A stretch of DNA of 64,000 nt from Rosenbergiella metrosideri. GTDB lineage: Bacteria; Pseudomonadota; Gammaproteobacteria; Enterobacterales; Enterobacteriaceae. The stretch lies in assembly GCF_022602565.1 (NCBI RefSeq), contig NZ_JALBCV010000007.1:34987-98986 (forward strand). The letters run 5' to 3'. A program made the position numbers and the translations under genes. The notes below the pieces were generated by a model. It saw only the letters and a program-made list of their open reading frames with translations. It was not told the DNA's origin and did no database searches. This document shows positions 52,107-62,205 of this stretch, piece after piece; position 1 is the stretch's first letter; each line of letters begins with the position of its first letter.

Positions 52107-52856
52107 TCATGCAGCACGAAGTAGCCCTACGTAATAGTGGACACGTTCGGCGATATCACGACCTTCTAATGGAAACTCAATCCCTAAAGGGACTCCTTCG
52201 GGCATTATGTTGAGGAGTGAACGCCATTCGCCTTGTGATTGATCTAAACTGATAGCCTGCCAACAGGCATCGGTTTTCACCGCTGCTTTGACATGGCAAT
52301 AGGCGACGTAGGGTGCAAGCTGCTTAGCCGCATCATTCGGTGACTCGTCGACCCACAACCAATTAGCCATATCGAACGTCATACCTTGTACGGTTGGCAG
52401 CGGGTGATGGCGATTGAAATAATCCAACATTGCTTGAATCTTACCGGTCGAAGTTTGATCATTTTCAATCAGAAGTGGAATACGACAGCCAGCAAGCCGT
52501 TCTGCTAAGTGTTCAGTAGCATAACCCCCTGCTCCCGCACCCAAGGCAAACTTAATCGCTCGTGCATTAAGTAAGGCTGCTTCGTGCTGAAAGTGTTCTA
52601 GCCGTGGGTTAATCGTACCCGGTGCGCTGAAAAGCGACTCAGGGACAGAGTAGTAAGAAAAGAGTCCTTGTTCTTCAATTAGTGACTTGAGTTCAATCAG
52701 TTCATCGTCGATCTCTGACGACAGAAGCTCTCGGCGTATTTCTACGCCATCAGCACCCGACTGAGCGATGATCGGAATAAAGTAGCGCTGTCCACCCGCT
52801 TGATAGACAACGTCGACACCGAAAGCCGCGGTTACAACAATAATTTTTCGTTCCAT
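52107..52856 (-). CDS. KguE-like sugar phosphate isomerase/epimerase (TIM barrel)
   Basis: AP-endonuclease-2/xylose-isomerase-like TIM barrel protein of 249 residues from ATG 52856 (GAGAGG upstream); GTGs at 52859 and 52862 are alternatives. Barrel metal ligands appear as GADGVEIRREL (Glu), LLIENDQTSTG (Glu), TFDMANWLW (Asp), YCHVKAAV (His) and GIEFPLEG (Glu). In Pseudomonas kguE belongs to the 2-ketogluconate operon with kguK, kguT and kguD. kguK and kguT are absent here. The exact substrate is unknown. Confidence 0.7.
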   Translation of the reverse strand: MERKIIVVTAAFGVDVVYQAGGQRYFIPIIAQSGADGVEIRRELLSSEIDDELIELKSLIEEQGLFSYYSVPESLFSAPGTINPRLEHFQHEAALLNARAIKFALGAGAGGYATEHLAERLAGCRIPLLIENDQTSTGKIQAMLDYFNRHHPLPTVQGMTFDMANWLWVDESPNDAAKQLAPYVAYCHVKAAVKTDACWQAISLDQSQGEWRSLLNIMPEGVPLGIEFPLEGRDIAERVHYYVGLLRAA

Positions 52857-52892
52857 CACCACCTCTCAAGTCTTACAACACTACAGAATAAA

Positions 52893-52906
52893 TGGTATCG
52901 GTTCCA
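52893..52906 (-). promoter_or_regulatory. Probable LacI-family operator upstream of the KguE-like gene
   Basis: TGGTATCGGTTCCA is an imperfect palindrome with the central CG typical of LacI-family sites. It is close to the TGAAACCGGTTTCA sequence recalled for PtxS. It lies 37-50 bp upstream of the KguE-like start, between it and the regulator gene. Confidence 0.55.
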
Positions 52907-52949
52907 CATGGAAGAGAGAAAAACACTACAGTGCGCACTTTCTCAATAT

Positions 52950-53984
52950 TTATTCTTTGCTGGGTAACGCGTGACTTGATGGGCGAACGATCAGTCTGCC
53001 TTCAAAGCGAGTTTCCTGCGCAGGATTTTCTGAATGCTTAAGTCTAGTCAAAATATTTTGGAAAGCACTGTAGCCAATCTGATGGGTCGGCTGTTGTAGT
53101 GTGGTGATCCCGCAACCTGCAATCGACGACCAGTTCATCTCGTCGAAGCTCGCGAGGCCAATATCTTTACCCCAGACCAATTTCATGGCATGTAAGACCT
53201 TAGTTACTAGTAACATTAGAGCGCCATTTGCAGTAATGATCGCTGAGGGCTGTCCCGCGTGACGGGTAACAAATTCAGATAGCGTTTTCTGTAATAACTC
53301 AGGATTATCTAAGGCAACTTCAGCGTGTTCCGCGGTGAGGTTTTGATGTTGAGAGACAGTGTTAAGATATCCCTCTAAGCGTTCTTTACGGGTATTAACC
53401 TGTGCGATAGGCTCACTAATAAACAACAATGAACGATAATGGTTATTGATCAAATGTTCAGTAATATCAACCGACCCTTGGAAATTGTCTAAACCGACGA
53501 CATCGTAATCATAATTGCTAACTTTTCGGTCAATTAATGTAAGAGGGATTGAGGTGTGCTGAATACAGTCAAATGCAGTTTCTTGCATATTGGCGGCATT
53601 AACAATAATACCTTCAACTTGATAACTGCTTAGAAGCTGTAAGTAATGTTGCTCAAGATGGGGCTTATTGTTGGTATTACACATCAGCAGAGTAAAACCG
53701 TTATCGCGACAAGCGGTCTCAACACCACCCATTACCTCGATGGAATAGGGATTGGTAATATCAGCGATCAATAGCCCAATTAATTTGGTGCGACCATGTT
53801 TTAGGCTTCTCGCCATTTGACTAGGGCTGTAATTCAAGTCGCTAATGGCGTCCTTAATGCGATTTTTTAGATCATCTGAAAGCAGTTGATGCTCACCATT
53901 AAGGTAGCGCGATACGCTCGTTTTACCAGTTTTAGCCGCTTTAGCAACATCACTGATTGTTGCTCTTGTTGACTTGGTGCTCAT
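52950..53984 (-). CDS. LacI-family transcriptional regulator (PtxS/KguR-like)
   Basis: Repressor of 344 residues from ATG 53984 (GGGAG upstream). The N-terminal helix-turn-helix reads TISDVAKAAKTGKTSVSRYL with the hinge YSPSQMARSLKHGRT near residues 50-65. The effector-binding domain resembles ribose-binding proteins (LIGLLIADITNPYS, GLASFDEMNWSSIAGCGITT). It is the first gene of a three-gene run with the KguE-like and GhrB-like genes and probably controls them through the site at 52893-52906. Ligand (2-ketogluconate or relative) is inferred from neighbours. Confidence 0.8.
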   Translation of the reverse strand: MSTKSTRATISDVAKAAKTGKTSVSRYLNGEHQLLSDDLKNRIKDAISDLNYSPSQMARSLKHGRTKLIGLLIADITNPYSIEVMGGVETACRDNGFTLLMCNTNNKPHLEQHYLQLLSSYQVEGIIVNAANMQETAFDCIQHTSIPLTLIDRKVSNYDYDVVGLDNFQGSVDITEHLINNHYRSLLFISEPIAQVNTRKERLEGYLNTVSQHQNLTAEHAEVALDNPELLQKTLSEFVTRHAGQPSAIITANGALMLLVTKVLHAMKLVWGKDIGLASFDEMNWSSIAGCGITTLQQPTHQIGYSAFQNILTRLKHSENPAQETRFEGRLIVRPSSHALPSKE

Positions 53985-54061
53985 CAAAACTCCCAATGCA
54001 TTATAATTATTTATTAAATATACCAAGGCTTAAGCAATATTGCGCCCTAAATTACGTCTTG

Positions 54062-54637
54062 TTAGAGGCTATTATTTGTCTCTGAATATTTAAAACAGTT
54101 CACTTGATGATCAACAATAAGTCCACAAGCTTGCATATAAGCATGACAAATAACGGGACCTATAAATTTAAATCCTCTTTTTTTCAATGCCTTATATAAA
54201 GATATTGCCTGTGGGCTACTGACAGGAGCCAAGCGATAATCCTTATAGGACTGCACGATTGGCTGGTACTCAACGGTATGCCAAATAAGGTCAACGAAAT
54301 CTTCGCCTTTCGCCTCCATCGCCAATAATGCCTGTGCATTATTAATAATTGAGCGAATTTTTAATTTATTGCGAATCAACTCCGGTGATTGTAGCAGTGT
54401 ATTCATTGTCTCTGAACTTATCTGAGCCACCTTCTCCGGCTCGAACTGGAAGAACGCCCGCCGATAGGCTTCACGTTTTTTTAACACGGTAATCCATGAT
54501 AGCCCGGCTTGCTGTCCCTCTAAACAGAGCATTTCAAAAAGACGTTGCCGATCAAAACACGGGACTCCCCATTCGTGATCATGGTAAGCGAGGTAATCAG
54601 GGTCATTCGTGACCCAACCACAACGAGTTTTATCCAT
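54062..54637 (-). CDS. tag: 3-methyladenine DNA glycosylase I
   Basis: Base-excision repair glycosylase specific for 3-methyladenine, 191 residues. RCGWVTNDPDYLAYHDHEWG at the N-terminus carries one Cys and one His of the structural zinc site. CGLIVDHQVNCF at the C-terminus gives the other His and Cys. The HhH region has LCLEGQQAGLSWITVLKKRE and KALKKRGFKFIGPVICHAYM. Full length. Confidence 0.97.
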   Translation of the reverse strand: MDKTRCGWVTNDPDYLAYHDHEWGVPCFDRQRLFEMLCLEGQQAGLSWITVLKKREAYRRAFFQFEPEKVAQISSETMNTLLQSPELIRNKLKIRSIINNAQALLAMEAKGEDFVDLIWHTVEYQPIVQSYKDYRLAPVSSPQAISLYKALKKRGFKFIGPVICHAYMQACGLIVDHQVNCFKYSETNNSL

Positions 54638-54784
54638 AGATTACTCCTGTTTACTTATTCATCAGCATGAAAAGCACAGCTTTGCGCGATCACTCGTAGC
54701 AAAGTTGATACACTATAGAGGTTAAGCAGCGCTTGTGCTCTGCACGAAGTTAGCATACAAAAATACTGAGGTTCGAGTTATCAC

Positions 54785-55321
54785 ATGTCGGTAAAGATTT
54801 TATCTTCTTCAATCATAGGATTAGAACAGTTTTGCCAAGCTCCGGCTACGGCTATTGAGCATGCCGATCAGCAAACGGTAGCCGTGTTCGATAATAACCA
54901 ACCTATTTTTTATGGCTTATCGCCAGCTCGTCTCAATCAGTTATTAATGGCTGAAGCACAACTACAAAATCAAAGTGCTATTGCGCTCGACGCTGACTTT
55001 TTTGATGACCCCGCAACAGTGGTTAAGGCCCCTACAGGTAAATTCGCGTTATATTCGGGTTGGCAACCTGATAGCGACTTTTTGCGTCAAGCTGCGCTAT
55101 GGGGCATCGCCCTGCACGAACCGGTTACGGTAGAAGAACTTACCGCGTTTATTGCCTACTGGCAGGCAGAAGGGCGTATTTTTCATCAAGTGCAATGGCA
55201 ACAGAAATTAGCGCGTCATTTACAAGTTAGCCGCGGCGCTCCGCACGTAACATCTAAACGCGATATCACACAAATAGCAGAGCCTGATTACCAGATTCCC
55301 AGTGGCTTTAGAGGTGAATAA
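54785..55321 (+). CDS. dnaT: Primosomal protein DnaT
   Basis: Replication-restart factor acting between PriA/PriB and DnaC-DnaB loading. It has 178 residues. The N-terminal oligomerisation part has VKILSSSIIGLEQFC. The C-terminal ssDNA-binding part contains YSGWQPDSDFLRQAALWGIA and FIAYWQAEGRIFHQVQWQQK. The dnaC ATG overlaps its stop (TAATG). Confidence 0.97.
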   Translation: MSVKILSSSIIGLEQFCQAPATAIEHADQQTVAVFDNNQPIFYGLSPARLNQLLMAEAQLQNQSAIALDADFFDDPATVVKAPTGKFALYSGWQPDSDFLRQAALWGIALHEPVTVEELTAFIAYWQAEGRIFHQVQWQQKLARHLQVSRGAPHVTSKRDITQIAEPDYQIPSGFRGE

Positions 55322-56061
55322 TGAAGACACCCGAAAATTTATTTACGAGGCTCAAGAAGTTTATGCCCGATGGCATTACCCCAAAGTTTACTGAGGGTAA
55401 AGAGCTTCTTGCTTGGAACCAAGAGCAGGGCCGCCTACGTTCTGAAGCAATCGTACGTGAGAACCGGGCGATGAAAATGCAACGTATTATGGGCCGATCT
55501 GGGATTAGAGAACTGCATCTGAACTGTTCATTCGATAATTATCGAGTAGAAAGCGAAGGGCAGCGAAAAGCGTTGTTAGCGGCGCGGGAATATGCCGACC
55601 AATTTGGGCAAAGTATCGCAAGCTTTGTCTTTTCGGGTCGCCCAGGGACCGGTAAGAACCATCTTGCGGCAGCGATTGGTAATAGCCTAATCTTACAGGG
55701 TAAAAGCGTATTAATTATGACCGTGGCTGACGTGATGTCGACCATGAAGGGAACATTCAGTGGTGGTAGCTCGATGACCGAGGAGCGCTTACTTCACGAC
55801 TTGAGCACCGTCGATCTCCTTGTCATCGATGAAATTGGTATGCAAACGGAATCCCGTTATGAGAAGGTTATTATTAACCAAATCGTTGACCGTCGCTCTT
55901 CTTCCAAACGCCCCACTGGTATGCTTTCCAATCTAAACCATGAAGGTATGAACGCGTTATTAGGCGAGCGGGTTATGGACCGTATGCGACTCGGCAATAG
56001 CTTATGGGTAAGATTTGATTGGGAAAGCTATCGCGATCGCGTGATGGGTAATGAGTACTAA
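55321..56061 (+). CDS. dnaC: Helicase loader DnaC
   Basis: AAA+ loader that delivers DnaB to the origin or to forks. The length is 246 residues. Walker A GRPGTGKNHLAAA near residue 103 has the Asn-His typical of DnaC. Walker B is LLVIDEIGMQTES. IINQIVDRRSSSKRPTGMLS and GERVMDRMRLGNSLWVRFDW complete the match. Overlaps dnaT by 1 nt. Confidence 0.98.
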   Translation: MKTPENLFTRLKKFMPDGITPKFTEGKELLAWNQEQGRLRSEAIVRENRAMKMQRIMGRSGIRELHLNCSFDNYRVESEGQRKALLAAREYADQFGQSIASFVFSGRPGTGKNHLAAAIGNSLILQGKSVLIMTVADVMSTMKGTFSGGSSMTEERLLHDLSTVDLLVIDEIGMQTESRYEKVIINQIVDRRSSSKRPTGMLSNLNHEGMNALLGERVMDRMRLGNSLWVRFDWESYRDRVMGNEY

Positions 56062-56088
56062 TAAAAAACTGACCGATTAGGAGAATAT

Positions 56089-56319
56089 ATGCCGCATGTA
56101 GACATTAAAAGCTTTCCTCGCGAATTTACAGATGAGGAAAAACAAGCGCTGGCAGACGAGATTACAGATGTCATCGTTAGACGTTTCGCCTCAAAAACAG
56201 AATCAGTGAGCGTTTCTCTGCAGCATGTCACACCGGACGCGTGGCGTGAAACGGTCTATGAGCCCGAAATTATGGCCCAAGAAGAAAACCTGATTAAGAA
56301 ACCGGGTTATTCTCTGTAA
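56089..56319 (+). CDS. pptA: Tautomerase PptA
   Basis: 4-oxalocrotonate tautomerase family protein of 76 residues. Pro2, exposed after Met removal, is the catalytic base. It reads MPHVDIKSFPREFTDEEKQA and ends LIKKPGYSL, close to E. coli PptA (YdcE). Physiological substrate is unknown. Located 27 nt after dnaC, possibly on the same transcript. Confidence 0.9.
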   Translation: MPHVDIKSFPREFTDEEKQALADEITDVIVRRFASKTESVSVSLQHVTPDAWRETVYEPEIMAQEENLIKKPGYSL

Positions 56320-56439
56320 GGATTCAAACGATAGGTTGTTATTCAGAAAATAGCCTATTGGATTACCGAAAAAAGTGATACCTGTCTACGCTTAGCTGAT
56401 GCGGCGTGTTTTGTTATGAGATTTATTTGGAATATGAGT

Positions 56440-57102
56440 ATGTCTGACTCTTTAGAGCGTAAACCGATACCCTTACCTGGGGGACATAATAAGGTTCTGC
56501 TTCACTCTTGTTGTGCGCCTTGTTCAGGTGAAGTGATGGAGGCAATGTTAGCCTCGGGAATTGAATACACCATTTTTTTCTATAACCCGAATATCCATCC
56601 TCTTAAAGAGTACGAATTACGTAAAGAAGAGAATATTCGTTTCGCAGAGAAATTTGGCATCCCTTTTATTGATGCCGATTATGATCGAGATAACTGGTTC
56701 GAACGAGCAAAAGGCATGGAGTGGGAACCTGAGCGTGGTGAACGTTGTACGATGTGTTTCGATATGCGTTTTGAGCGTACGGCTCTTTATGCACACGAAA
56801 ATGGTTTTCCGGTGATTACCTCGTGTTTAGGTATCTCTCGCTGGAAAAACATGGAACAAATCAATGACTGCGGCGTAAGAGCGGCTTCGAAGTACCCCGA
56901 TATGATGTATTGGGAGTTTAACTGGCGCAAAGGCGGCGGTTCTAAGCGGATGATCGATATCAGTAAACGTGAGCGCTTTTACCAGCAAGAGTATTGCGGA
57001 TGTATCTATTCACTGCGCGATACTAACCGTCATCGTGTGGCGACGGGTCGCGAGCGTATCCAGATTGGTGTGCAGTATTACGAAGCAGACAGTAAAGAGT
57101 AA
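56440..57102 (+). CDS. queH: Epoxyqueuosine reductase QueH
   Basis: Last step of queuosine synthesis, reduction of epoxyqueuosine in tRNA; DUF208 family, a non-homologous replacement for QueG. The chosen ATG 56440 (GGAA upstream) gives 220 residues; ATGs at 56434 and 56416 are possible. Metal-binding cysteines: [12 protein letters not shown] near residue 24, [15 protein letters not shown] near 105 and [10 protein letters not shown] near 190. The window also encodes YhhQ, the queuosine-precursor importer. Confidence 0.9.
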   Translation: MSDSLERKPIPLPGGHNKVLLHSCCAPCSGEVMEAMLASGIEYTIFFYNPNIHPLKEYELRKEENIRFAEKFGIPFIDADYDRDNWFERAKGMEWEPERGERCTMCFDMRFERTALYAHENGFPVITSCLGISRWKNMEQINDCGVRAASKYPDMMYWEFNWRKGGGSKRMIDISKRERFYQQEYCGCIYSLRDTNRHRVATGRERIQIGVQYYEADSKE

Positions 57103-57115
57103 CACGGCCCCGAAG

Positions 57116-57134
57116 ACCGCCCTCAACGGGCGGT
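57116..57134. terminator. Hairpin between convergent queH and hemB
   Basis: ACCGCCC-TCAAC-GGGCGGT, a perfect 7-bp stem between the two stop codons. T-run is short on both strands. Confidence 0.7.
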
Positions 57135-57144
57135 TTACAGATAA

Positions 57145-58131
57145 TTAGGCGGTCAGGATCTTTTGCTCAGCAAGCTCTAGAGCAAAATAAGAGAGGATGG
57201 TATCCGCGCCGGCTCGCTTAATCGCCCCTAGGCTCTCTAACACTACATTTGTTTCATCAATGGCACCCGCTTGAGCGGCGAACTTAATCATCGCGTATTC
57301 ACCACTCACTTGATAGGCAGCCAGTGGCAGGTCGCTACGTTCGCGTATATCGCGAATAATATCCAGATAGGCTCCTGCAGGCTTAACCATTAGCACATCA
57401 GCTCCCTCGGCTTCATCAAGCAATGACTCACGGATGGCTTCACGGCGGTTCATCGGGTTCATCTGATAAGTTTTGCGGTCGCCTTTTAAGGCCGTTCCTG
57501 CTGCTTCGCGGAAAGGACCATAAAACGCTGAGGCAAATTTCGTGGAATAAGCCATGATTGGTGTGTTATGGAATCCAGCGTGATCCAGAGCCTGACGAAT
57601 GGCTTTAACCTGACCATCCATTGCGGCGGAAGGCGCAATAAAATCAGCACCAGCCTGTGCGGCGGCAACCGCCTGCTTACCAAGATTCACTAAGGTTTGG
57701 TCGTTATGGACTTCGCCATTAGCGCATAGAATCCCGCAGTGTCCGTGTGAGGTATATTCGCAGAAGCATGTGTCAGACATCACTATCATCTCTGGTACAG
57801 TCTCTTTACAGATTCGAGACATTCTTGAGACGAGTCCATTCTCCGCCCACGCATCACTACCGGTCTCATCAAGATGATGAGAAATTCCGAATGTCATCAC
57901 CGACCGAATCCCTGCTTTGGCAATACGTTCAATTTCGAATGCAAGGCGTTTTTCAGGAATACGCATCACGCCCGGCATAGCATTTATGGGTTGATAGTCC
58001 TCTGCGCCTTCCTCGACAAAAATAGGAAGGATTAGGTCATTCAGGCTTAGTGATTGTTCTTTGAAGAGTTCGCGCATTGATGCAGTTTTGCGGAGCCTTC
58101 TTGGGCGATTGGGGAGAATAAGTTCAGACAT
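57145..58131 (-). CDS. hemB: Delta-aminolevulinic acid dehydratase (porphobilinogen synthase)
   Basis: Condenses two 5-aminolevulinate molecules to porphobilinogen in haem synthesis. From ATG 58131 it has 328 residues; the longer frame to 58206 is not family-like. Zinc cysteines: [18 protein letters not shown] near residue 120. Active-site lysines: [15 protein letters not shown] near 195 and [13 protein letters not shown] near 248. [16 protein letters not shown] is conserved. Confidence 0.97.
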   Translation of the reverse strand: MSELILPNRPRRLRKTASMRELFKEQSLSLNDLILPIFVEEGAEDYQPINAMPGVMRIPEKRLAFEIERIAKAGIRSVMTFGISHHLDETGSDAWAENGLVSRMSRICKETVPEMIVMSDTCFCEYTSHGHCGILCANGEVHNDQTLVNLGKQAVAAAQAGADFIAPSAAMDGQVKAIRQALDHAGFHNTPIMAYSTKFASAFYGPFREAAGTALKGDRKTYQMNPMNRREAIRESLLDEAEGADVLMVKPAGAYLDIIRDIRERSDLPLAAYQVSGEYAMIKFAAQAGAIDETNVVLESLGAIKRAGADTILSYFALELAEQKILTA

Positions 58132-58205
58132 GGATACTCTCGTACAGATTGTGGAAAGTAAAAGCTTACGCCTATAAGGAGGGAAGGACATGGCTTTGTG
58201 TGCCA

Positions 58206-58227
58206 AAAAGCCCCCTTTCGGGGGCTT
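58206..58227 (-). terminator. Rho-independent terminator downstream of proP
   Basis: Minus strand AAGCCCCC-GAAA-GGGGGCTT followed by TTT, 6 nt after the proP stop. Confidence 0.88.
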
Positions 58228-58232
58228 ATCAC

Positions 58233-59738
58233 TTACTCTTTAATATCTGGATGTTGATCAACTAAACGACTACGCTTTTGCTCTAGTTTTTGGATCTCTT
58301 CATTGATATCGTCAATTTTTTGACCGATATTATCGTGGTGCTCTTGTAAAATTTCACGTGCTTCATCTAAATCAGATGCCGCAGGTGTTGCGCCAATCAG
58401 CGGTTTATTAGCGGTCTCTTTCATGAAGATACCCGTGATAAGTCCGATAATTGCAACGACCATCAGATAATAAGCAGGCATGAAAAGATTATTCGAGGCT
58501 TCAACCAGCCATGCGATGATGGTCGGTGTTAGACCAGCGATCAGAATGGAAATATTAAATGCGCTGGCTAATGCGCTGTAACGGATATTCGTCGGGAACA
58601 TCGCCGGTAAGGATGATGCCATGACCCCAGTAAAACAGTTTAACACTACGGCCAAAATCAGTAGGCCTGCAAAGATCAAACCGAGTACATTACTGGTGAT
58701 TAACATAAAGGCTGGAATTGCTGTGAAGAACAGAGCAATACTGCCGACGATAACAAATGGACGGCGTCCGAATCGGTCACTGAGCATTCCCATAACGGGT
58801 TGGATAAATAGCATACCAATCATAATTGCGATAATAATCAACACACCGTGATCTTCTGAGTAATGAAGATTGTGTGAAAGATAGCTCGGCATGTAAGTCA
58901 GTAACATGTAGTAGGTGACGTTAGTCGCGATCACTAGACCGATACACGCTAGCAGGCTTTTCCAGTGTTTTGTCGCAATGTCTTTGAAAGAGACTTTTGG
59001 ACCGTTCTGAAGCCCTTCGCGGTCGCCTTGCTCTAATTTATCGACGTGTTGTTGGAAGGCAGGGGTTTCTTCTAAGGCATGACGAAGGTAAAGTCCGACA
59101 ATCCCTAACGGTAATGCTAAGAAGAACGGTAGACGCCAGCCCCATTCCATAAAGCGTGCTTCACCGATAATGGTAGAAATAAGAACAACCACACCCGCAC
59201 CAAGCACGAAGCCAACAATGGAGCCGAAATCTAACCAGCTACCCATAAAACCGCGTTTACGGTCAGGGGAGTATTCCGCAACGAAGATTGAGGCACCAGT
59301 ATATTCGCCCCCAACGGAGAATCCTTGCGCCATTTTGGCAAGCAGCAGCAGGATTGGCGCCCAGATACCGATAGAAGCATAAGAAGGGATAAGTCCGATA
59401 CAGAAGGTACTGACCGACATAATCACAATGGTGACAGAGAGTATTTTTTGGCGGCCGTATTTATCCCCGAGCATACCAAAAAAGAGTCCACCCAGAGGAC
59501 GAATCAAGAAGGGAACGGAGAAAGTTGCCAACGCAGCAATCATCTGAATGCCAGGCGTAGCGGAAGGGAAAAAGATTTTACCTAACGCATAGGCGACAAA
59601 ACCGTAAACCCCGAAGTCGAACCACTCCATTGCATTTCCTAATGAAGCAGCAGTGATTGCTTTACGTAAACGAGCATCGTCTATGATAGTAACGTCATCA
59701 ATTCCGATGGGTTTAATACGCTTCCTACGTAATTTCAT
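58233..59738 (-). CDS. proP: Proline/betaine transporter ProP
   Basis: MFS proton symporter and osmosensor taking up proline, glycine betaine and ectoine. From ATG 59738 (AGGT 7 nt upstream) it has 501 residues (E. coli 500); longer frames lack support. Twelve TM segments. MFS signature [10 protein letters not shown] near residue 88 and DRFGRRP near 315. The C-terminal cytosolic extension (residues ~455-501: [20 protein letters not shown]) is the antiparallel coiled coil that tunes the osmotic set point. Confidence 0.98.
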   Translation of the reverse strand: MKLRRKRIKPIGIDDVTIIDDARLRKAITAASLGNAMEWFDFGVYGFVAYALGKIFFPSATPGIQMIAALATFSVPFLIRPLGGLFFGMLGDKYGRQKILSVTIVIMSVSTFCIGLIPSYASIGIWAPILLLLAKMAQGFSVGGEYTGASIFVAEYSPDRKRGFMGSWLDFGSIVGFVLGAGVVVLISTIIGEARFMEWGWRLPFFLALPLGIVGLYLRHALEETPAFQQHVDKLEQGDREGLQNGPKVSFKDIATKHWKSLLACIGLVIATNVTYYMLLTYMPSYLSHNLHYSEDHGVLIIIAIMIGMLFIQPVMGMLSDRFGRRPFVIVGSIALFFTAIPAFMLITSNVLGLIFAGLLILAVVLNCFTGVMASSLPAMFPTNIRYSALASAFNISILIAGLTPTIIAWLVEASNNLFMPAYYLMVVAIIGLITGIFMKETANKPLIGATPAASDLDEAREILQEHHDNIGQKIDDINEEIQKLEQKRSRLVDQHPDIKE

Positions 59739-59997
59739 AAATTTACCTATAATGTGACGGAAATTTGCTAAGCAGTCGTTCAAAAGCACGTGAAGCTTGG
59801 TAACAAAATTATATGAGATTTTTTAAATTTTGAACCAAAGTCTCTTCAATAATTATCAGTGTAATTATACCAATAAGCGGCTAAGTATACTGTATATCTG
59901 TGCGTGAAGTCACATTCAGAACGTTTTTTAACCAAATCCTAGCGGTTGACTGATACGAAATTTCGTCAAGAGAGAAGTAAAAAAGGATAAATAGATG

Positions 59998-60020
59998 GGC
60001 CGTTATAAGGAATAACGGCC
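59998..60020 (-). terminator. Hairpin downstream of dcrB
   Basis: GGCCGTTAT and ATAACGGCC form a 9-bp stem with a 5-nt loop, about 10 nt after the dcrB stop. The T-run is poor. Confidence 0.55.
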
Positions 60021-60029
60021 TGAATAGAC

Positions 60030-60590
60030 TTAATGGATATTGATGGACTGAACGATCTCTGAGGCGATACTTTGCGATTGAGATTGGTTATCGGCAGGCA
60101 GAGAAATCTGTAGGGTAACAAGCTGATTATTCAGTTTAGCAAGAACGACCGTAGACCAATTACTGTGATTATTAGTAGAAACGACGCTGTCTAACTGTTG
60201 ACCAGGTGTGTGGCCTAAAGTGATAGATTTATCCGCAACGACTTGCAGCTGAGGATCACGATTCCGCTGTTGGTCTTGAAGTTTCTGAGAAAGTTGCGGC
60301 AGGGTTAGCGCGGTTTCATCGCCGACGATCACGATTACCGCTTGCTGACCATTACTGTTCGCATAGACATGCATATTGTTCGACTCGGTTCCAAGTTTAC
60401 CGGTCTGATCACTCATTCCTTGTGGCAGGCTAAAGGTCAGTTTGCCGTCGAGTAACGAGATATTCTGATGCTGACTTTGTGAGGCACTTTGATCGTGGTG
60501 TTGTGCTTGGGGATCATCTTTCTTTTGATCGCAGGCAGCAAGACCAAGTACGACTAAAAAGATACCCATATAGTGTGTAATGTGTCGCAT
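60030..60590 (-). CDS. dcrB: Lipoprotein DcrB
   Basis: Lipoprotein of 186 residues from ATG 60590 (AGGGA upstream). The lipobox is LGLAAC near residue 18, followed by DQKKDD; Asp at +2 suggests inner-membrane retention. A Gln/His/Ser-rich linker covers residues ~25-42. The DcrB domain has LTFSLPQGMSDQTGKL and VIVGDETALTLPQLSQKLQD. E. coli DcrB is needed for phage C1 and C6 infection. Downstream of yhhQ on the same strand. Confidence 0.92.
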   Translation of the reverse strand: MRHITHYMGIFLVVLGLAACDQKKDDPQAQHHDQSASQSQHQNISLLDGKLTFSLPQGMSDQTGKLGTESNNMHVYANSNGQQAVIVIVGDETALTLPQLSQKLQDQQRNRDPQLQVVADKSITLGHTPGQQLDSVVSTNNHSNWSTVVLAKLNNQLVTLQISLPADNQSQSQSIASEIVQSINIH

Positions 60591-60682
60591 ACTAATCCCT
60601 TCCTTACAATTTATGTCGTTATCAAAGCTGAAATAGTGCGGTATTGCAAACAGTATTGTGTTGCACATTTCGTCTTAACGTT

Positions 60683-61354
60683 TTATCCCTTATTCGTGTG
60701 TAAAGAGTAAAAGCGTGTATCGCCAAGCAGGCGCTTAATAATGGTATTTAACAGTAGACCATAAATTGGAATAAAAAAGATAAGACAGATCAAAACCTTA
60801 TAACTATAGTCAACCAACGCGATTTCTTGCCAGTGAGCCGCCATAAAGGGGTCGCTGCTATGTAGGAATGCAATCGAGAAAAAGGCGAATGTATCACTAA
60901 GGTTTCCAAAAAACATCGCGGCAACTGGGGCTAGCCACCATTGTTTTGCCATCCTTAAGCGATTAAAAACAGTAATGTCTAATAGCTGGCCGAGTACGTA
61001 GGCAACGAAACTTGCTAACGCGATTCGAATCACGACAGTGTTTAGGCCTATTAGCGCCTGCCAACCTTGCCAAGAGGCCTGGTAGAAGAGGCTAGAAATA
61101 ATAAATGAAAGCAGTAATGCAGGAAGCATTGCCGCGAGAATAATTTTCCGCGCCAAAGATGCGCCGAATATGCGTACTGTGAGATCAGTAGCAAGGAAGA
61201 TGAAAGGAAAGCTAAAAGCCCCCCATGTCGTGGTAAAGCCAAACACACTCACCGGAAGCTGAACCAAGTAATTACTGGACGTGATGATAATAAGGTGAAA
61301 AATAGCCAAGGGTAATAACAGCTTTTTACGCTGTTTGTCGGTAAAACTATTCAT
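60683..61354 (-). CDS. yhhQ: Queuosine precursor transporter YhhQ
   Basis: Inner-membrane ECF-like transporter for the queuine precursors preQ0 and preQ1, 223 residues, about six TM segments. Close to E. coli in IITSSNYLVQLPVSVFGF, TTWGAFSFPFIFLATDLTVR and ALVDYSYKVLICLIFF, with YVLGQLLDITVFNRLR between. First gene of yhhQ-dcrB, divergent from tusA as in E. coli. Complements queH in this window for tRNA queuosine supply. Confidence 0.95.
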   Translation of the reverse strand: MNSFTDKQRKKLLLPLAIFHLIIITSSNYLVQLPVSVFGFTTTWGAFSFPFIFLATDLTVRIFGASLARKIILAAMLPALLLSFIISSLFYQASWQGWQALIGLNTVVIRIALASFVAYVLGQLLDITVFNRLRMAKQWWLAPVAAMFFGNLSDTFAFFSIAFLHSSDPFMAAHWQEIALVDYSYKVLICLIFFIPIYGLLLNTIIKRLLGDTRFYSLHTNKG

Positions 61355-61562
61355 TTGTAGCCTTTTTAGTAGAATGGGGTGAGGGAACCCAATTGGTTAA
61401 AAATAGTACGGACTCAGACGAGATGGGCTGCATCTTACTAATCTACGGCGATTATGCAAGCAACTATTGCTAATGACTGTGCTAGGCTACTCGTGCGGCA
61501 GAAATTGTCTGTAACGCCGAGGCGAAGTACACTGCGATGTTTTTATCCCCAAGAGACGTGTT

Positions 61563-61808
61563 ATGAATAACCAAGCCGAAAATTATGATCAATTATTGGA
61601 CACCCGTGGTTTACGATGCCCAGAGCCGGTGATGCTGGTGAGAAAAATGGTCCGTAGTATGCAAAATGGCCAAGTCGTTAAAATAATTGCCGATGATCCC
61701 GCAACAAAGCGGGATATCCCAGGTTTTTGCGAATTTATGGAACATACGTTATTAAGTGCGCAATCGACGGAGATGCCTTACGTTTTTTTCGTTAAAAAGG
61801 GGGCTTAA
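61563..61808 (+). CDS. tusA: Sulfur carrier protein TusA
   Basis: Small sulfur carrier that takes persulfide sulfur from IscS for 2-thiouridine formation in tRNA. It has 81 residues. The catalytic Cys is in [14 protein letters not shown] near residue 19 (CPEP motif). [20 protein letters not shown] is conserved. Full length. Confidence 0.97.
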   Translation: MNNQAENYDQLLDTRGLRCPEPVMLVRKMVRSMQNGQVVKIIADDPATKRDIPGFCEFMEHTLLSAQSTEMPYVFFVKKGA

Positions 61809-62205
61809 CTTGGTCCCCACGGCCAGCAGTGTTGTCGTTGAGTTGGCCTATCTTACCCCCTTCACAGCCCATGGTTTACTCGTAGTAAGTGAATGTGATA
61901 CCCCGTAAAAAATCACATATTTAGTTAACTTGACTCTCTTTCAATCATCCCTCTTTAAATACGTTGTTCATCTGAGCGCTAATCTAGGATATGTTCTAAA
62001 TTATATTATTCACAATGTAATATATCCATTTAACGTAATAGTAAGAATGAAACATTAATGTATTATCGAATAAATAAGATTCTAACATATTGAATTGTCA
62101 TGCTTTCAGTATAAAGTTGACACAGCAACGTGAGACCCGTTGTTGATTAATTCATAGATTAAATAAATTTATAAAGCTCATTTACTATTATTAAGGATTA
62201 AATAT
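61809..62205 (+). other. AT-rich intergenic region before the orphan microcin gene
   Basis: A 397-bp gap, very AT-rich after about 61900, unlike the surrounding core DNA. A 34-codon frame after tusA (TTG 61810) is open but not recognisable. No immunity-like ORF, tRNA or clear promoter pair was found. TTGACA occurs at about 62117 without a well-placed -10. The end, TTATTAAGGATTAAATAT, resembles the ribosome-binding region of the first precursor. Confidence 0.5.
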
